64,000 nucleotides of DNA from Sphingomonas sp. URHD0057. GTDB lineage: Bacteria > Pseudomonadota > Alphaproteobacteria > Sphingomonadales > Sphingomonadaceae. The notes beneath the pieces were generated by a model. The model searched no databases, was not told the origin of the DNA, and saw only the letters and a program-made list of their open reading frames with translations. The stretch covers positions 124,001-188,000 of the forward strand of contig NZ_KK211162.1 in assembly GCF_000620665.1 (NCBI RefSeq). Direction: 5' to 3'. This document shows, piece after piece, positions 9,726-18,301 of the stretch. Numbering within the stretch: position 1 is the stretch's first letter; each line of letters begins with the position of its first letter. The position numbers were made by a program, and so were the translations under genes.

Positions 9726-11267
9726 TTATTGCGGTGGCTGAGTCACCCCTGCCGGGACAATCGCCGGCGAATCCGCCTGCTTCGGAGAAATCCCCGTTTG
9801 CGAGGCGGGGGGCGGGGTCTGCGGCGAACTGAGCAGCGGCTGCGTGACGACCGGCGTCGCCGGCATCTCCTGCGGGTCGACGGTCCGCGTCGCGACCGGA
9901 TGATGCCGCGGATCCGACGCCCAGTCGCTCCAGTTGTTGGCGACGCGGCGGTAATTGCCGAGCGGATCATACAGCGGCCCGCCATCGAGCCCGAGGGCTT
10001 GCGCTTCGGCCTGGCCCATCGCGTTCAACAGCTGGAAGCCGGCAACGTAGGAGTCGCGCTTGGCGGTCACCAGCGCGACCTGCGATTGCAGCAGCTCCTG
10101 CTCGGCGTTGAGCACGTCGAGGACGGTGCGGGTGCCGACGCTCTGCTCGGCGCGGGCACCTTCCAGCGCCAGCTCATTGGCCTGGACGGCGACGGTATTG
10201 GACTGGATCGCCTTCTGTGCCGCATCGTAGGAGGCGAACGCCGACCGGGCGGTGGAGACCACGGCGCGCTCGGTGCCGACGACCTGCTCGAGGGTTTGGC
10301 CTTCGATCGCCTGCGCCTGGCGAGTCCGGGCCGACGGCAGTCCGCCCTGGAACAGTGGAACGCCAAGGTTGAGGCCAACGGACGTTTGACTTCCGGTGTT
10401 CGGCAGGTTCCCCGGGGCGCCGCCAAGCTGGTTCACATAGGTTCCGCTGCCAACAGCCGAGACGGTCGGGAGGCGCAGGGCCTCGGCAACGCGCACGTCA
10501 TAGCCGGAGGCGACCGCTTCGCGAGTGACGGCGACGAGGTCGGGGTTGTTGGCGAGCGCGATCCGGACCGCTTCGTCCGCGGTTGCGGGCAGGGGCGGCA
10601 GCGGCGGGGGCGGCGCGAGCTGCCCCGGCTGATGACCGATGACCTGGCGGTAGACCGCCTCGCTTCCAGTCTCGCGTCCGATCGCGGTGGCGAGCTGGGA
10701 CCGCCCAAGCTGCAGGCGTGCTTCGGACTGGGCGACGTCGGTGCGCGTCAGGTCGCCAATCTCGAACCGGTCGCGCGTCGCCTCGAGGTTGGTCTCCAGG
10801 ACTTTGACGTTGTTCTGGTTGAGCTCGACGATGGCGCGGTCGCGGATGACGTCCATGTAGGCGGCGACGGCCTGGGTGAAGACGTCGCCTTCGACGGCGC
10901 GCAAAGTGGCGCGTCCGGACTCGACCCGGGTCTTCGCGGCATTCACCGAGTTCCTCACGCGTCCGCCGTTGAACAGCGGATAGCTGAGGTCGGCGCCGAC
11001 CGAGACGTTGGTCTTCGAGCCGCCGGTGTTGAGGATACCCCGGCGGCTTAGGTCGCGGTTCAGCCCAACCGACGCGCTAACCTGCGGCCGGCCGGCGGCC
11101 TTGGCAATCGCGACATTGGCGTCGGTCGCCTTCAAGTTTTCGCGCTGGCCGGTCAGCGTCGGGTTGGTTCGATAGGCCGAGACCAGCGCGTCGCGCAGCG
11201 TATCGGCGATGGCCGAGCTCGCCAGCAGGGCAGCGATCAGTGAGCCGGTGATAATCCTGGGAAGCAC
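9726..11267 (-). CDS. tolC: TolC family outer-membrane efflux/secretion channel
   Basis: 513 aa from a GTG at 11267; an ATG-started frame from 11336 would overlap the upstream gene by 56 bases. With the GTG, the protein begins directly with a signal peptide (LPRIITGSLIAALLASSAIA) and the mature start DTLRDALVSAYRTNPTL is typical of the type I secretion TolC subfamily. Two OEP repeats follow, with long helices (RDRAIVELNQNNVKVLETNL and the matching second-half block). The C-terminal ~90 residues are Pro/Gln/Thr-rich. It forms the outer-membrane duct for type I secretion and RND pumps. The start lies 14 bases after the pcm-like stop, with AAGG about 10 bases upstream. Confidence 0.9.
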   Translation of the reverse strand: MLPRIITGSLIAALLASSAIADTLRDALVSAYRTNPTLTGQRENLKATDANVAIAKAAGRPQVSASVGLNRDLSRRGILNTGGSKTNVSVGADLSYPLFNGGRVRNSVNAAKTRVESGRATLRAVEGDVFTQAVAAYMDVIRDRAIVELNQNNVKVLETNLEATRDRFEIGDLTRTDVAQSEARLQLGRSQLATAIGRETGSEAVYRQVIGHQPGQLAPPPPLPPLPATADEAVRIALANNPDLVAVTREAVASGYDVRVAEALRLPTVSAVGSGTYVNQLGGAPGNLPNTGSQTSVGLNLGVPLFQGGLPSARTRQAQAIEGQTLEQVVGTERAVVSTARSAFASYDAAQKAIQSNTVAVQANELALEGARAEQSVGTRTVLDVLNAEQELLQSQVALVTAKRDSYVAGFQLLNAMGQAEAQALGLDGGPLYDPLGNYRRVANNWSDWASDPRHHPVATRTVDPQEMPATPVVTQPLLSSPQTPPPASQTGISPKQADSPAIVPAGVTQPPQ

Positions 11268-11280
11268 TCGCTGGGAACCT

Positions 11281-11931
11281 TTAGAATGTGAATGCCGGGG
11301 GGCGGGCAAATCCGGGAAGCACTGGCACTCCCGCATCGCCGATGGAGAGATAACCGAATGCGATACCGGCCTTGCGCCCCACTATAAGGCGAGTGATGCC
11401 GCGATCTACAAGGGCCGCGCCGAGGCGCCCGCCATCGGCCAGCTGTTCGATGATCGGCTCGGGAATATATTCGACCGCGCCATCGATGAGGATCTGGTCG
11501 TAGGGTCCGCTCCTCTTATTGCCGGCATCGAGCGCGCCCTCGACAATTTCGATTCCAGCGGCGCGAGCCTTCTGCGCGAGGGCGGCCGAGCATTCAACGG
11601 CAGCAACCTCGAGGCCCATCGCCTCCAGAACGGCGGCTGAATATCCGGTGCCGGCACCGACCACCAAGGCTCGTTGACCTGGCAAGGGCATCATCTGCGT
11701 CAGGAGCTGGCCGAGCGCGCCCGGCGCGGTGAGGAAGCGACCGTCGCCGAGGGGCACCGCGCGGTCGGTGTAGGCGAGCGACCGAACCTCCTCCGGCACG
11801 AAGCGCTCGCGCGGCAGCGCGCCCATCACCTGCAGCACGGCGCGATCGGTCACGCCCTGGGGACGAAGCTGGCTTTCGACCATCGCCAGCCGGGCGGCCG
11901 CGAAGTCGGGAATCGGGGTCTGGACGGTCAT
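11281..11931 (-). CDS. Divergent protein-L-isoaspartate O-methyltransferase family protein
   Basis: 216 aa from the ATG at 11931; a GTG eight codons upstream is an alternative. The opening DFAAARLAMVESQLRPQGV is the signature N-terminus of the PCMT-like proteins encoded next to tolC in alphaproteobacteria. The SAM-binding motif I is LVVGAGTGYSAAVLEAMG, and the family EEVRSLAYTD block precedes it. However, where true repair enzymes have a GQTIS-P substrate loop, this protein reads DGRFLTAPGALG. Classical isoaspartate repair is therefore doubtful. It probably methylates another substrate or has a role linked to the TolC system. It heads the pcm-like/tolC/popZ-like transcript. Confidence 0.8.
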   Translation of the reverse strand: MTVQTPIPDFAAARLAMVESQLRPQGVTDRAVLQVMGALPRERFVPEEVRSLAYTDRAVPLGDGRFLTAPGALGQLLTQMMPLPGQRALVVGAGTGYSAAVLEAMGLEVAAVECSAALAQKARAAGIEIVEGALDAGNKRSGPYDQILIDGAVEYIPEPIIEQLADGGRLGAALVDRGITRLIVGRKAGIAFGYLSIGDAGVPVLPGFARPPAFTF

Positions 11932-12091
11932 TGCTGTTGTATGACTGTAATACACCTAATATTCAACCCGGTCATATCGACCCCATCGATCCGCGCCAAC
12001 CGTCATTGATCGAATGATGGCCGAGTGTTGCCGCAAAGCGAGCCGCAAGGGTTGACCGCGCGGGTGCGCTTCTGGAAAGGCGGGGCCTCTC

Positions 12092-12165
12092 GGCCCGATG
12101 GCGGAGTGGTTACGCAGAGGACTGCAAATCCTTGCACGCCGGTTCGATTCCGGCTCGGGCCTCCA
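12092..12165 (+). tRNA. tRNA-Cys (GCA)
   Basis: A 74-base cloverleaf with CCA encoded. The acceptor stem pairs GGCCCGA with TCGGGCC, U is the discriminator, and CCA occupies 12163-12165. The D arm is GGCGGAGTGGTTACGC. The anticodon stem GAGGA/UCCUU closes the loop CTGCAAA with anticodon GCA. The T arm is GCCGGTTCGATTCCGGC. It sits in a 381-base gap between the pcm-like gene (start 11931) and the convergent end of the ATP-grasp gene (12313). Confidence 0.97.
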
Positions 12166-12312
12166 CTCACCCTGCAAGCGAATGACCACGCGTCTTGTCC
12201 GCGTGCGAACAATGGCTGTCCGGAATCGGACACCGTCGCACCCGGTTTGGCTCCGGGGCGGGTTCGACCAGCTTCTCATAGGCAGTATCTGGCAAGAGAT
12301 GTGCCAATCGGT
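12166..12312. other. Intergenic segment with a short motif shared with 48424-48450
   Basis: No gene is seen between tRNA-Cys and the ATP-grasp stop. The stretch 12189-12215 (core GTCCGCGTGCGAACAATGG) closely resembles 48424-48450 (core GTCCGCGTGCCGACAAATGG) in another intergenic region. A small GTCCGGAATCGGAC hairpin lies at about 12219-12232. None of these is recognised as a known element. Confidence 0.5.
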
Positions 12313-13362
12313 TCAGCCCGGTTTAGGCGGAGCCAGCCTGTCGTCGTCGAGCACCGCCGACCAGTCCCACATCTGTCCAAGCCGTTGGTCGATCTCGGGC
12401 TTCAGAACCGTGAGCCCATTGCCCGGGGTGAACGTGAGCTCGCCAAGATAGGGCGCATCGTCGTCGTCGAGCAGGAAATCGACCCGGACGTAGCCAAGGT
12501 CCTTTCCGATCAATTGGGCAGCCTTCGCCATTCGGTCTTTCGCGGCCTGCGACGGCATGCGGAATTCGGCACGCGCGCCGGCCGCATTGTCGTACGGCGT
12601 CCAATCGGGCTCGAAGTTCGTTTTGCGGTACCCCTCGCTCAGCTTTTGATAGGCTGTCAGCCGGACGACCGTGCCTCCGACCACGACATAATTGAGTGAA
12701 GTGGTGAATTCCTCCGAGCCGATCGCCTTCTCGATCATCAGCTCGGGCGCGAAGCAATTATGCCACCAATTGCCGTTCTTGACGCCGTACCTCTTGTTGA
12801 GGACAGGCCTGAACCGCTCCTCCAGAGCGTCGGCCCGGTCGTCGCTCAGCGGGTAGTGAATGCGCTGGAACATGTCGCAGCCGTGGCTCGACTTCAGATA
12901 ATATACGCCGGCCTCGATCTCGTTTCCGCGCGGGATCCGCTCCGTTCTCGAATGCCAGACGATCGGGGCGCAGGTCACCAGCGGCTCAGCCTCCGGCGGG
13001 ATGAAGGAGGAGGTGAGCAGTTTGTTGGCGGTCTCCGGAATCTTGAAGAGGCGGAGGAATTTCGAAGCGAAGATTTTGTCGTTCAGAAGCTCGGGGGCGT
13101 ACAAATTGGGATAGCGTCCGTGGACCGCGAAGAAGCGATTCGCGACTCCTCCAACGAGGAGCGGCAATTGCGCGGCCGAATAATAATCGATGCCGCGTTG
13201 GTATCCGCGGCGGGGCAGTTTGGTGAATGGGCCGCCGGGCTCGAGGATCAGGCGGCCGAGCTGGCGCAGGGTGGGATGGCCGGTCCCGGGCGCCGCGGCG
13301 GTCTTCCGGCTTGCAACGGTCGGGTGGTCGGCGATTTGCGGTTGGGGCACGCTGCTACTCAT
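12313..13362 (-). CDS. TupA-like ATP-grasp protein (polysaccharide biosynthesis family)
   Basis: 349 aa from the ATG at 13362. The frame is open much further upstream, but that extension is antisense to the next gene and looks like shadow coding. The protein matches the ATPgrasp_TupA type, found in capsule and teichuronopeptide loci. Visible elements are LNDKIFASKFLRLFKIPETA near residue 105, YYLKSSHGCDMF in the nucleotide-binding region, and a C-terminal RVDFLLDDDDAPYLGELTF carrying the metal and ATP acidic residues. TupA relatives ligate amino acids or peptides onto polysaccharides; the reaction here is inferred only. It stands alone, with no glycosyltransferase or capsule gene nearby. Confidence 0.75.
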   Translation of the reverse strand: MSSSVPQPQIADHPTVASRKTAAAPGTGHPTLRQLGRLILEPGGPFTKLPRRGYQRGIDYYSAAQLPLLVGGVANRFFAVHGRYPNLYAPELLNDKIFASKFLRLFKIPETANKLLTSSFIPPEAEPLVTCAPIVWHSRTERIPRGNEIEAGVYYLKSSHGCDMFQRIHYPLSDDRADALEERFRPVLNKRYGVKNGNWWHNCFAPELMIEKAIGSEEFTTSLNYVVVGGTVVRLTAYQKLSEGYRKTNFEPDWTPYDNAAGARAEFRMPSQAAKDRMAKAAQLIGKDLGYVRVDFLLDDDDAPYLGELTFTPGNGLTVLKPEIDQRLGQMWDWSAVLDDDRLAPPKPG

Positions 13363-13542
13363 TGGTCGGACAGGCCGGCTGCATAGCCGCTCATGCGGCC
13401 GGAAGCGATTCAGGCCATTCAACGGCGGTTCACCCTGCCACGACGAGCCGAGCGCCCTTGGCGACGAATGCCGCTGCACTGGCGAGAGCCCGCGCGTTGT
13501 TACGGTCAGAAGGCTCCATTTCATTCGGAAAGGAGACGAGCC

Positions 13543-14013
13543 ATGAAACTGATGACCAGAATGTTCGCTGGAGGCATTGGCCTGGCAGCGATGTCGGCTG
13601 CGGCTCCTGCCGCCGCGCAGTACCCGTACGGCTATACGAACCCGTACGCCTATACCAACACGTATGGCGCCTATGGCGTGAACACGTCGGCGGCGACCAG
13701 CCAGTGCACCGCCGCGGTCCAGAACCGGCTTTATAACCGGTCCTCGATCGGTGGGATCCTGGGTGCGATCCTCGGCTCCAACACTGCCACCGGTCGCGTC
13801 GTCTCGGTCACGCAGGTAACGCCGACCCGTAGTGGCGTCCGCGTCCGCGGCCTCGCGAGCAGTGGGCGTTATGCCTACAATAACTACAGCCCGTACGGCG
13901 TCGGCGCCTACGGCTCGCTCGGTTACGGCTACAACCAGGCTGCTGACCTGTCGTTCAGGTGCGACGTCGACTATCGCGGTTACGTCCGCAACGTCGACAT
14001 TAACCGCCGCTAA
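13543..14013 (+). CDS. Secreted Tyr/Gly/Asn-rich protein of unknown function
   Basis: 156 aa. The ATG at 13543 has a strong AAAGGAGA ribosome-binding site. A signal peptide (MKLMTRMFAGGIGLAAMSAA ending in AAAQ) is followed by a low-complexity YPYGYTNPYAYTNTYGAYG tract. A compact region with two cysteines (TSQCTAAVQNR and SFRCDVDYRG) follows, with a glycine-zipper-like SSIGGILGAILGS and a second Tyr/Gly/Asn tract before it. Similar small exported proteins are common and uncharacterised in sphingomonads. It could be a surface or periplasmic structural protein. It is transcribed alone and ends in a strong intrinsic terminator. Confidence 0.85.
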   Translation: MKLMTRMFAGGIGLAAMSAAAPAAAQYPYGYTNPYAYTNTYGAYGVNTSAATSQCTAAVQNRLYNRSSIGGILGAILGSNTATGRVVSVTQVTPTRSGVRVRGLASSGRYAYNNYSPYGVGAYGSLGYGYNQAADLSFRCDVDYRGYVRNVDINRR

Positions 14014-14034
14014 TCGCGGTCGAACCAACCAGAG

Positions 14035-14066
14035 AGAGCGCCGGGCAAGCCCCGGCGCTCTTTTTG
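14035..14066 (+). terminator. Rho-independent terminator
   Basis: Eleven perfect base pairs (AGAGCGCCGGG with CCCGGCGCTCT) close a five-base loop and run into TTTTTGT. It lies 21 bases after the stop of the secreted Tyr/Gly-rich protein and separates it from the L,D-transpeptidase gene. Confidence 0.93.
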
Positions 14067-14192
14067 TGTGCCCCGCAAATCACTCCCGACACCATCGTTT
14101 CAGTTGGGGTTCAGTTCGTGCGGCTATTGGGTGTAACACAGATGCCGTCCCCGTGCGTTGGGGCGCAGATTTCTCGGAGACGATCGCACCGC

Positions 14193-15494
14193 ATGGCCAT
14201 TTCATCCAAAGTCCTGTCCGGGGCGGCGATCGCGATCAGCGCCTTCGCCGCCGTCCCCTTGGCACTTGCCCCGTCGCCGGCGATCGCCGCTCGCCATGAT
14301 CCCGGCGCCGGCGCGGTCGCCGACTTCTATCGGGCGCGCGGCGGTGCGCCGCTGTGGTTTTCGCCGCGGGCGGGGAATGCCGCGCAGCAGCTGTTGCTTC
14401 TGCTCAGCACGGCGCAGGCCGACAATCTAAAGCCGGGTCGCTACAACGCCAAGGGTGTCGCCCGGGCCATCGAGGCCGCGCGGCGCGGCGACGTACAGCG
14501 CGCCGACATGGTGCTGAGCCAGTCGTTCGTGGCCTTCGCCCGCGACGTCGATCGCGATCCCGGCGGCATCATCTATGTCGATTCCGACCTCAAGCCGACC
14601 CCGCCATCGGCCACGACCCTTCTCAACCGCGCAGCGTCCGCCCCCAATCTCGCCGACTACGTCCAGAATGTTGGCTGGATGAACCCGATTTACGGCAAGC
14701 TTCGGCTGGCGCTTGCCAGCCGCCTCTATCGCAGCGAGCGCGAACGCCAGCTCCTTGCGCTCAACCTCGAGCGGGCGCGCGCTCTGCCTTCGGGCGAGGG
14801 CCGCTACGTCATCGTCAATGCGCCCGCGGCCCGGCTCTACATGTACGAGAATGGACATGTGGTGGACTCGATGCGGGTCGTGGCCGGCCGCCCCGACCCG
14901 ATCGCGCAGACGCCGATGATGAACGCCTACATTCGCTACATTGCGCTCAACCCGTACTGGAACTCGCCGGCCGACATCACGGCGAAGCGACTTGCGCCGA
15001 CCATCCTCAAGGAAGGACGCGCCTACTTCAAGAACAGGGGCTACGAGCTCCTGTCGGACTGGTCCGACCATCCACGCGTCATCGACCCGATGTCGATCGA
15101 CTGGCATGCGGTTGCCGCCGGGCGAGTGCAGGCTCGCCTGCGCCAGAAGCCCGGCCCGGCCAATTCGATGGGGAAGATGAAATTCATGTTCCCCAACGCG
15201 CAGGGCATCTGGCTGCACGACACGCCCGAGCAGGAAAAGATCGACGAGGCCGCTCGGTTGCAGAGCAACGGCTGCGTCCGGCTCGAGGATGCGGCGCGGT
15301 TCGCGCGCTGGCTGTTCAACGGGCGCCCGCCCAAGCCTCAGGGCGCCAAGCCGGAGCAGAAGGTCAACCTGCCGAGCATGGTGCCGGTCTATCTCACTTA
15401 TTTGACGGCGGTGCCGAGCGGGACGTCGATCGTCTATTTCGACGATTTCTACGGCAAGGACCGGGCGCGCCTCGGGCGCCTGGCCAGCCTCTAG
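14193..15494 (+). CDS. L,D-transpeptidase (YcbB/YkuD family), exported
   Basis: 433 aa from the ATG at 14193, with CGGAGA upstream; a signal peptide runs to SPAIAA. The YkuD catalytic domain lies at about residues 205-375. It starts RYVIVNAPAARLYMYENG, contains IALNPYWNSPADI, and carries the catalytic histidine in GIWLHDTPEQ and the nucleophilic cysteine in LQSNGCVRLED. The N-terminal half resembles the substrate-side domain of YcbB. The enzyme forms 3-3 cross-links in peptidoglycan or attaches proteins to it, in the periplasm. The usual S/T-x-GC core reads SNGC, which is common in this subfamily. Its 3' end overlaps the convergent GGDEF/EAL gene by four bases. Confidence 0.9.
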   Translation: MAISSKVLSGAAIAISAFAAVPLALAPSPAIAARHDPGAGAVADFYRARGGAPLWFSPRAGNAAQQLLLLLSTAQADNLKPGRYNAKGVARAIEAARRGDVQRADMVLSQSFVAFARDVDRDPGGIIYVDSDLKPTPPSATTLLNRAASAPNLADYVQNVGWMNPIYGKLRLALASRLYRSERERQLLALNLERARALPSGEGRYVIVNAPAARLYMYENGHVVDSMRVVAGRPDPIAQTPMMNAYIRYIALNPYWNSPADITAKRLAPTILKEGRAYFKNRGYELLSDWSDHPRVIDPMSIDWHAVAAGRVQARLRQKPGPANSMGKMKFMFPNAQGIWLHDTPEQEKIDEAARLQSNGCVRLEDAARFARWLFNGRPPKPQGAKPEQKVNLPSMVPVYLTYLTAVPSGTSIVYFDDFYGKDRARLGRLASL

Positions 15495-18187
15495 CGGCTG
15501 GCCTCGCGGCGATCGAGGTAGCCGGGCCGGAGCATGGTGTCTTGCGGCTTGTCGCGCTTGGGCGCGAGCCGACCGAGGTCGAACTGCTCTCCGAAATGAA
15601 CCCCGAACTTGCCGGCCTGCGCCCAGCGAACGGTGCCAGTGACCGGCCCGACGCCGACAATGTCGATGACGATCTCCAGCCCTGGCGCAACCGACGCCGG
15701 ACATTCGACCTGGGCGCCCATCGATGAGATGTTGCGAAGCTTCACTTCCATCGTCTCGCCGCCGATGCAGGACATCGCGCGCCGCATCAGGCGGTGACGA
15801 GGTTCGCGAATGCACTGGAAGCCGTCGGCCTCGACGTGCGCGCTATTCGCCAGCTCGCGGGCGGTCGCGGCGTCGCTTGGCCGGCCGAAGATATAGCCCT
15901 GGACCATGCTGACCCCGAGCTCGCGAATGAGCTGCAGGTCGTCATGAGTCTCGACTCCCTCGGCGCACGTATCCATGCCGAGCGTCTCGGCGAGGGTGAC
16001 AATGGCGCGAATGATCGCGGCATTGCGGTTCGTCGCGCTGGTCGAGGCGGCGCCGCGGACGAAGCTCTGGTCGATCTTGATCTTGTCGAACGGCGCCTTC
16101 TTCAGATAGCCGAGCGAGGAGTAACCAGTCCCAAAGTCGTCAAGCGCGAGGCGAACTCCGAGATCTTTGAGCTTGGCGAATGTTTCGTCGGTTGAATCGC
16201 CTTCGGCGAGGAACACGCCTTCGGTGATCTCGAGCTCGAGGCGATTGGCGCGGACTCCAGTTTCCCGCAGATGGTTGGCGACCATCGTGATGACGCCAGG
16301 ATCGTTGAACTGCAACGGAGATAGATTGACCGCGACGCGCAGATGGTCGGGCCAGTGCTTTGCTTCCTCCAATGCGGTCCGCAGCACCCATTCGCCGATT
16401 CGCCCGATCAAGCCGGCTTCTTCGGCGAGCGGGATGAATTTGGCTGGAGAAATCGGACCGCGGGCGGGATGTTGCCAGCGCACCAGCGCTTCGAATCCCG
16501 AGATCTCCTCGCCGGCAGCGTGGACGACCGGCTGATAATGCACCGAGAGCTCGTCCCGATCGATCGCCTGCCGCAGGTCGTTCTCGATCAACTGGCGCTC
16601 GGCGGCCTCGCTGTGCATCGAGGCTTCATAGAAGCAGTGCTTGCCGCGCCCCGCGGCCTTGGCGGCATAAAGCGCGAGATCGGCATTGCGGACCAGGGCG
16701 TCGGCCCCGGAGCGTCCAGGGTCGGCAATTGCGATGCCCAGAGACGCCCCGATGGTTACCTTATGCCCCTCGATCGAATAGACTCGCGAAACTTGCTCGA
16801 TCAGCGTCCGGGCCAGCGATTCCAGAAGCCCGATGGCGACCGTGCCGGGAAGCACCGCCTGGAACTCGTCGCCGCCGAGGCGACCGACCTGGCCGTGATT
16901 GCCCATGACCGACTTCAGCCGCTCGCCGACCTGGCGCAGCAGCGCGTCGCCGACCGGGTGGCCGAGCGTGTCGTTGACGTTCTTGAAACGGTCGAGATCG
17001 ATGAGGAACAGCGCGCAGCCCTTCTGGCGATGGGCCGAGTTGCGCAATGCTTCGTCGAGCGTCTGCCGCATCATCGAGCGGTTGGGCAGGCCGGTAAGCG
17101 AATCGAACCGCGCGAGACGGGAGATTTCCTGCTCGGACCGGCGCTGCTCGGTGAGGTCGGTGCCGATGCCGCGGAAGCCCAGGAAGCGGCCGTGATCGTC
17201 GAAGATCGGGTTGCCCGACAACGACCAGTGAACGTCCTGCTCGCTCGCCGGCCGCACCACCACGTCTGAGAAGGGAAAGCGGGCGGACAGATGGAAGCCG
17301 AGCGTCTTGCGCTCCTCGAAGACATCCGGAACGTGCGTGTCGACCGACAGCAAGTCGGTGAACTGGCGCCCGAGCAACGATTCAGGATCGCACTGGAAAT
17401 CTTCGGCCAGCTGGCCGGAAACGTAGGACAGGGTGCCGAAAGAATCGGTCTCCCAGAACCAGCCGCGGCCGGTGTTCTCGAACTCATCGACGAAGTGGAG
17501 GGCCTTGCGTGCCTGCCCTTCGAGCTTGAGCCGGATGCGGCCGGTGGCAATGATCTTGCGCGTTCCGGCGATGCTGTAAGCGACCAGCATCAGCGACAGA
17601 ATGGCGACGCCGGCTGGAACCAGCGGGGAATTGCCGAGAACGATCGCAGCCAGGGTGCAGACGACGGCATTCACCAGCGTCAACGGCGGGGAACTAATCG
17701 AAACGATCGTTCCCATGCTGATTCCGGCGCAAAGGATGATCTGCGCGGCGGAGATGGGAGTGACGAAGGCATCGTCCTGGACCGCATGGCCGAACCACGT
17801 CCACAGCAGCCCGCTGAGCGCGACATAGGCGCACAGCGAGCGCACGACGACGTGCGCGGAGAAATTGAAGCGGCGTCGAGTGAGCAGCGCCGCACACGCC
17901 CCGCCGTCCACGAGAAGCGCCAGCAGTGACGGGATCAGCGGGTTGTCGAACGTGACAGTCGTTGGGATTCCGTCCGCGAGGACGAGATAGGCGATCGTAA
18001 ACAAGAGATGCGTGAAGCCGAGCAACATGGCCGTGAAATCGAGGCCCGCGACACGCCACTCGGCAAGCGAATGCTCTCCGCTGCTGTCGGATTTTCGCAG
18101 GTCGAAGCGCATCGCCTCGCGTACGGACGTACGCGCGAGAATCTCGTCGTTCGTTTCGAATGAAGCGGCGAATCGCGACCTGCGCAT
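15491..18187 (-). CDS. Membrane-bound GGDEF-EAL protein with PAS and C-terminal PilZ domain
   Basis: 898 aa from the ATG at 18187. Six predicted membrane helices (about 50-230) are followed by a PAS domain (FWETDSFGTLSYVSGQLAED), a GGDEF domain with intact GRLGGDEFQAVLP, and an EAL domain with FEALVRWQHP and ALDDFGTGYSSLGYLKK. A C-terminal PilZ-like domain (RHRLMRR then NISSMGAQVECP) should bind cyclic di-GMP. All core catalytic motifs are intact, so both synthesis and hydrolysis are possible. The RxxD product-inhibition site is absent, because GNHG occupies that position. It is a monocistronic sensor of unknown input that probably sets motility or biofilm state. Confidence 0.93.
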   Translation of the reverse strand: MRRSRFAASFETNDEILARTSVREAMRFDLRKSDSSGEHSLAEWRVAGLDFTAMLLGFTHLLFTIAYLVLADGIPTTVTFDNPLIPSLLALLVDGGACAALLTRRRFNFSAHVVVRSLCAYVALSGLLWTWFGHAVQDDAFVTPISAAQIILCAGISMGTIVSISSPPLTLVNAVVCTLAAIVLGNSPLVPAGVAILSLMLVAYSIAGTRKIIATGRIRLKLEGQARKALHFVDEFENTGRGWFWETDSFGTLSYVSGQLAEDFQCDPESLLGRQFTDLLSVDTHVPDVFEERKTLGFHLSARFPFSDVVVRPASEQDVHWSLSGNPIFDDHGRFLGFRGIGTDLTEQRRSEQEISRLARFDSLTGLPNRSMMRQTLDEALRNSAHRQKGCALFLIDLDRFKNVNDTLGHPVGDALLRQVGERLKSVMGNHGQVGRLGGDEFQAVLPGTVAIGLLESLARTLIEQVSRVYSIEGHKVTIGASLGIAIADPGRSGADALVRNADLALYAAKAAGRGKHCFYEASMHSEAAERQLIENDLRQAIDRDELSVHYQPVVHAAGEEISGFEALVRWQHPARGPISPAKFIPLAEEAGLIGRIGEWVLRTALEEAKHWPDHLRVAVNLSPLQFNDPGVITMVANHLRETGVRANRLELEITEGVFLAEGDSTDETFAKLKDLGVRLALDDFGTGYSSLGYLKKAPFDKIKIDQSFVRGAASTSATNRNAAIIRAIVTLAETLGMDTCAEGVETHDDLQLIRELGVSMVQGYIFGRPSDAATARELANSAHVEADGFQCIREPRHRLMRRAMSCIGGETMEVKLRNISSMGAQVECPASVAPGLEIVIDIVGVGPVTGTVRWAQAGKFGVHFGEQFDLGRLAPKRDKPQDTMLRPGYLDRREASR

Positions 18188-18301
18188 TGAACCCCACGCT
18201 AATCCGGCCGCAAGAAGGGCGGACGGACTGTTCCACACACAGAGGGTAACGCGCGCGAGTTAACGCGAAGCCAAACGAACGGGGTTAGCGGCCTCTTAAG
18301 C

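Noticed and set aside
13363-14028. Upstream extension of the ATP-grasp frame to 14028
   Set aside because: It is antisense to the secreted Tyr/Gly-rich protein, has no recognisable domain, and the ATG at 13362 gives a normal TupA-like length.
14427-15815. A 462-codon antisense open frame opposite the L,D-transpeptidase
   Set aside because: It mirrors the sense gene, which has clear domains, and has Arg/His-rich composition typical of shadow frames in high-GC DNA.
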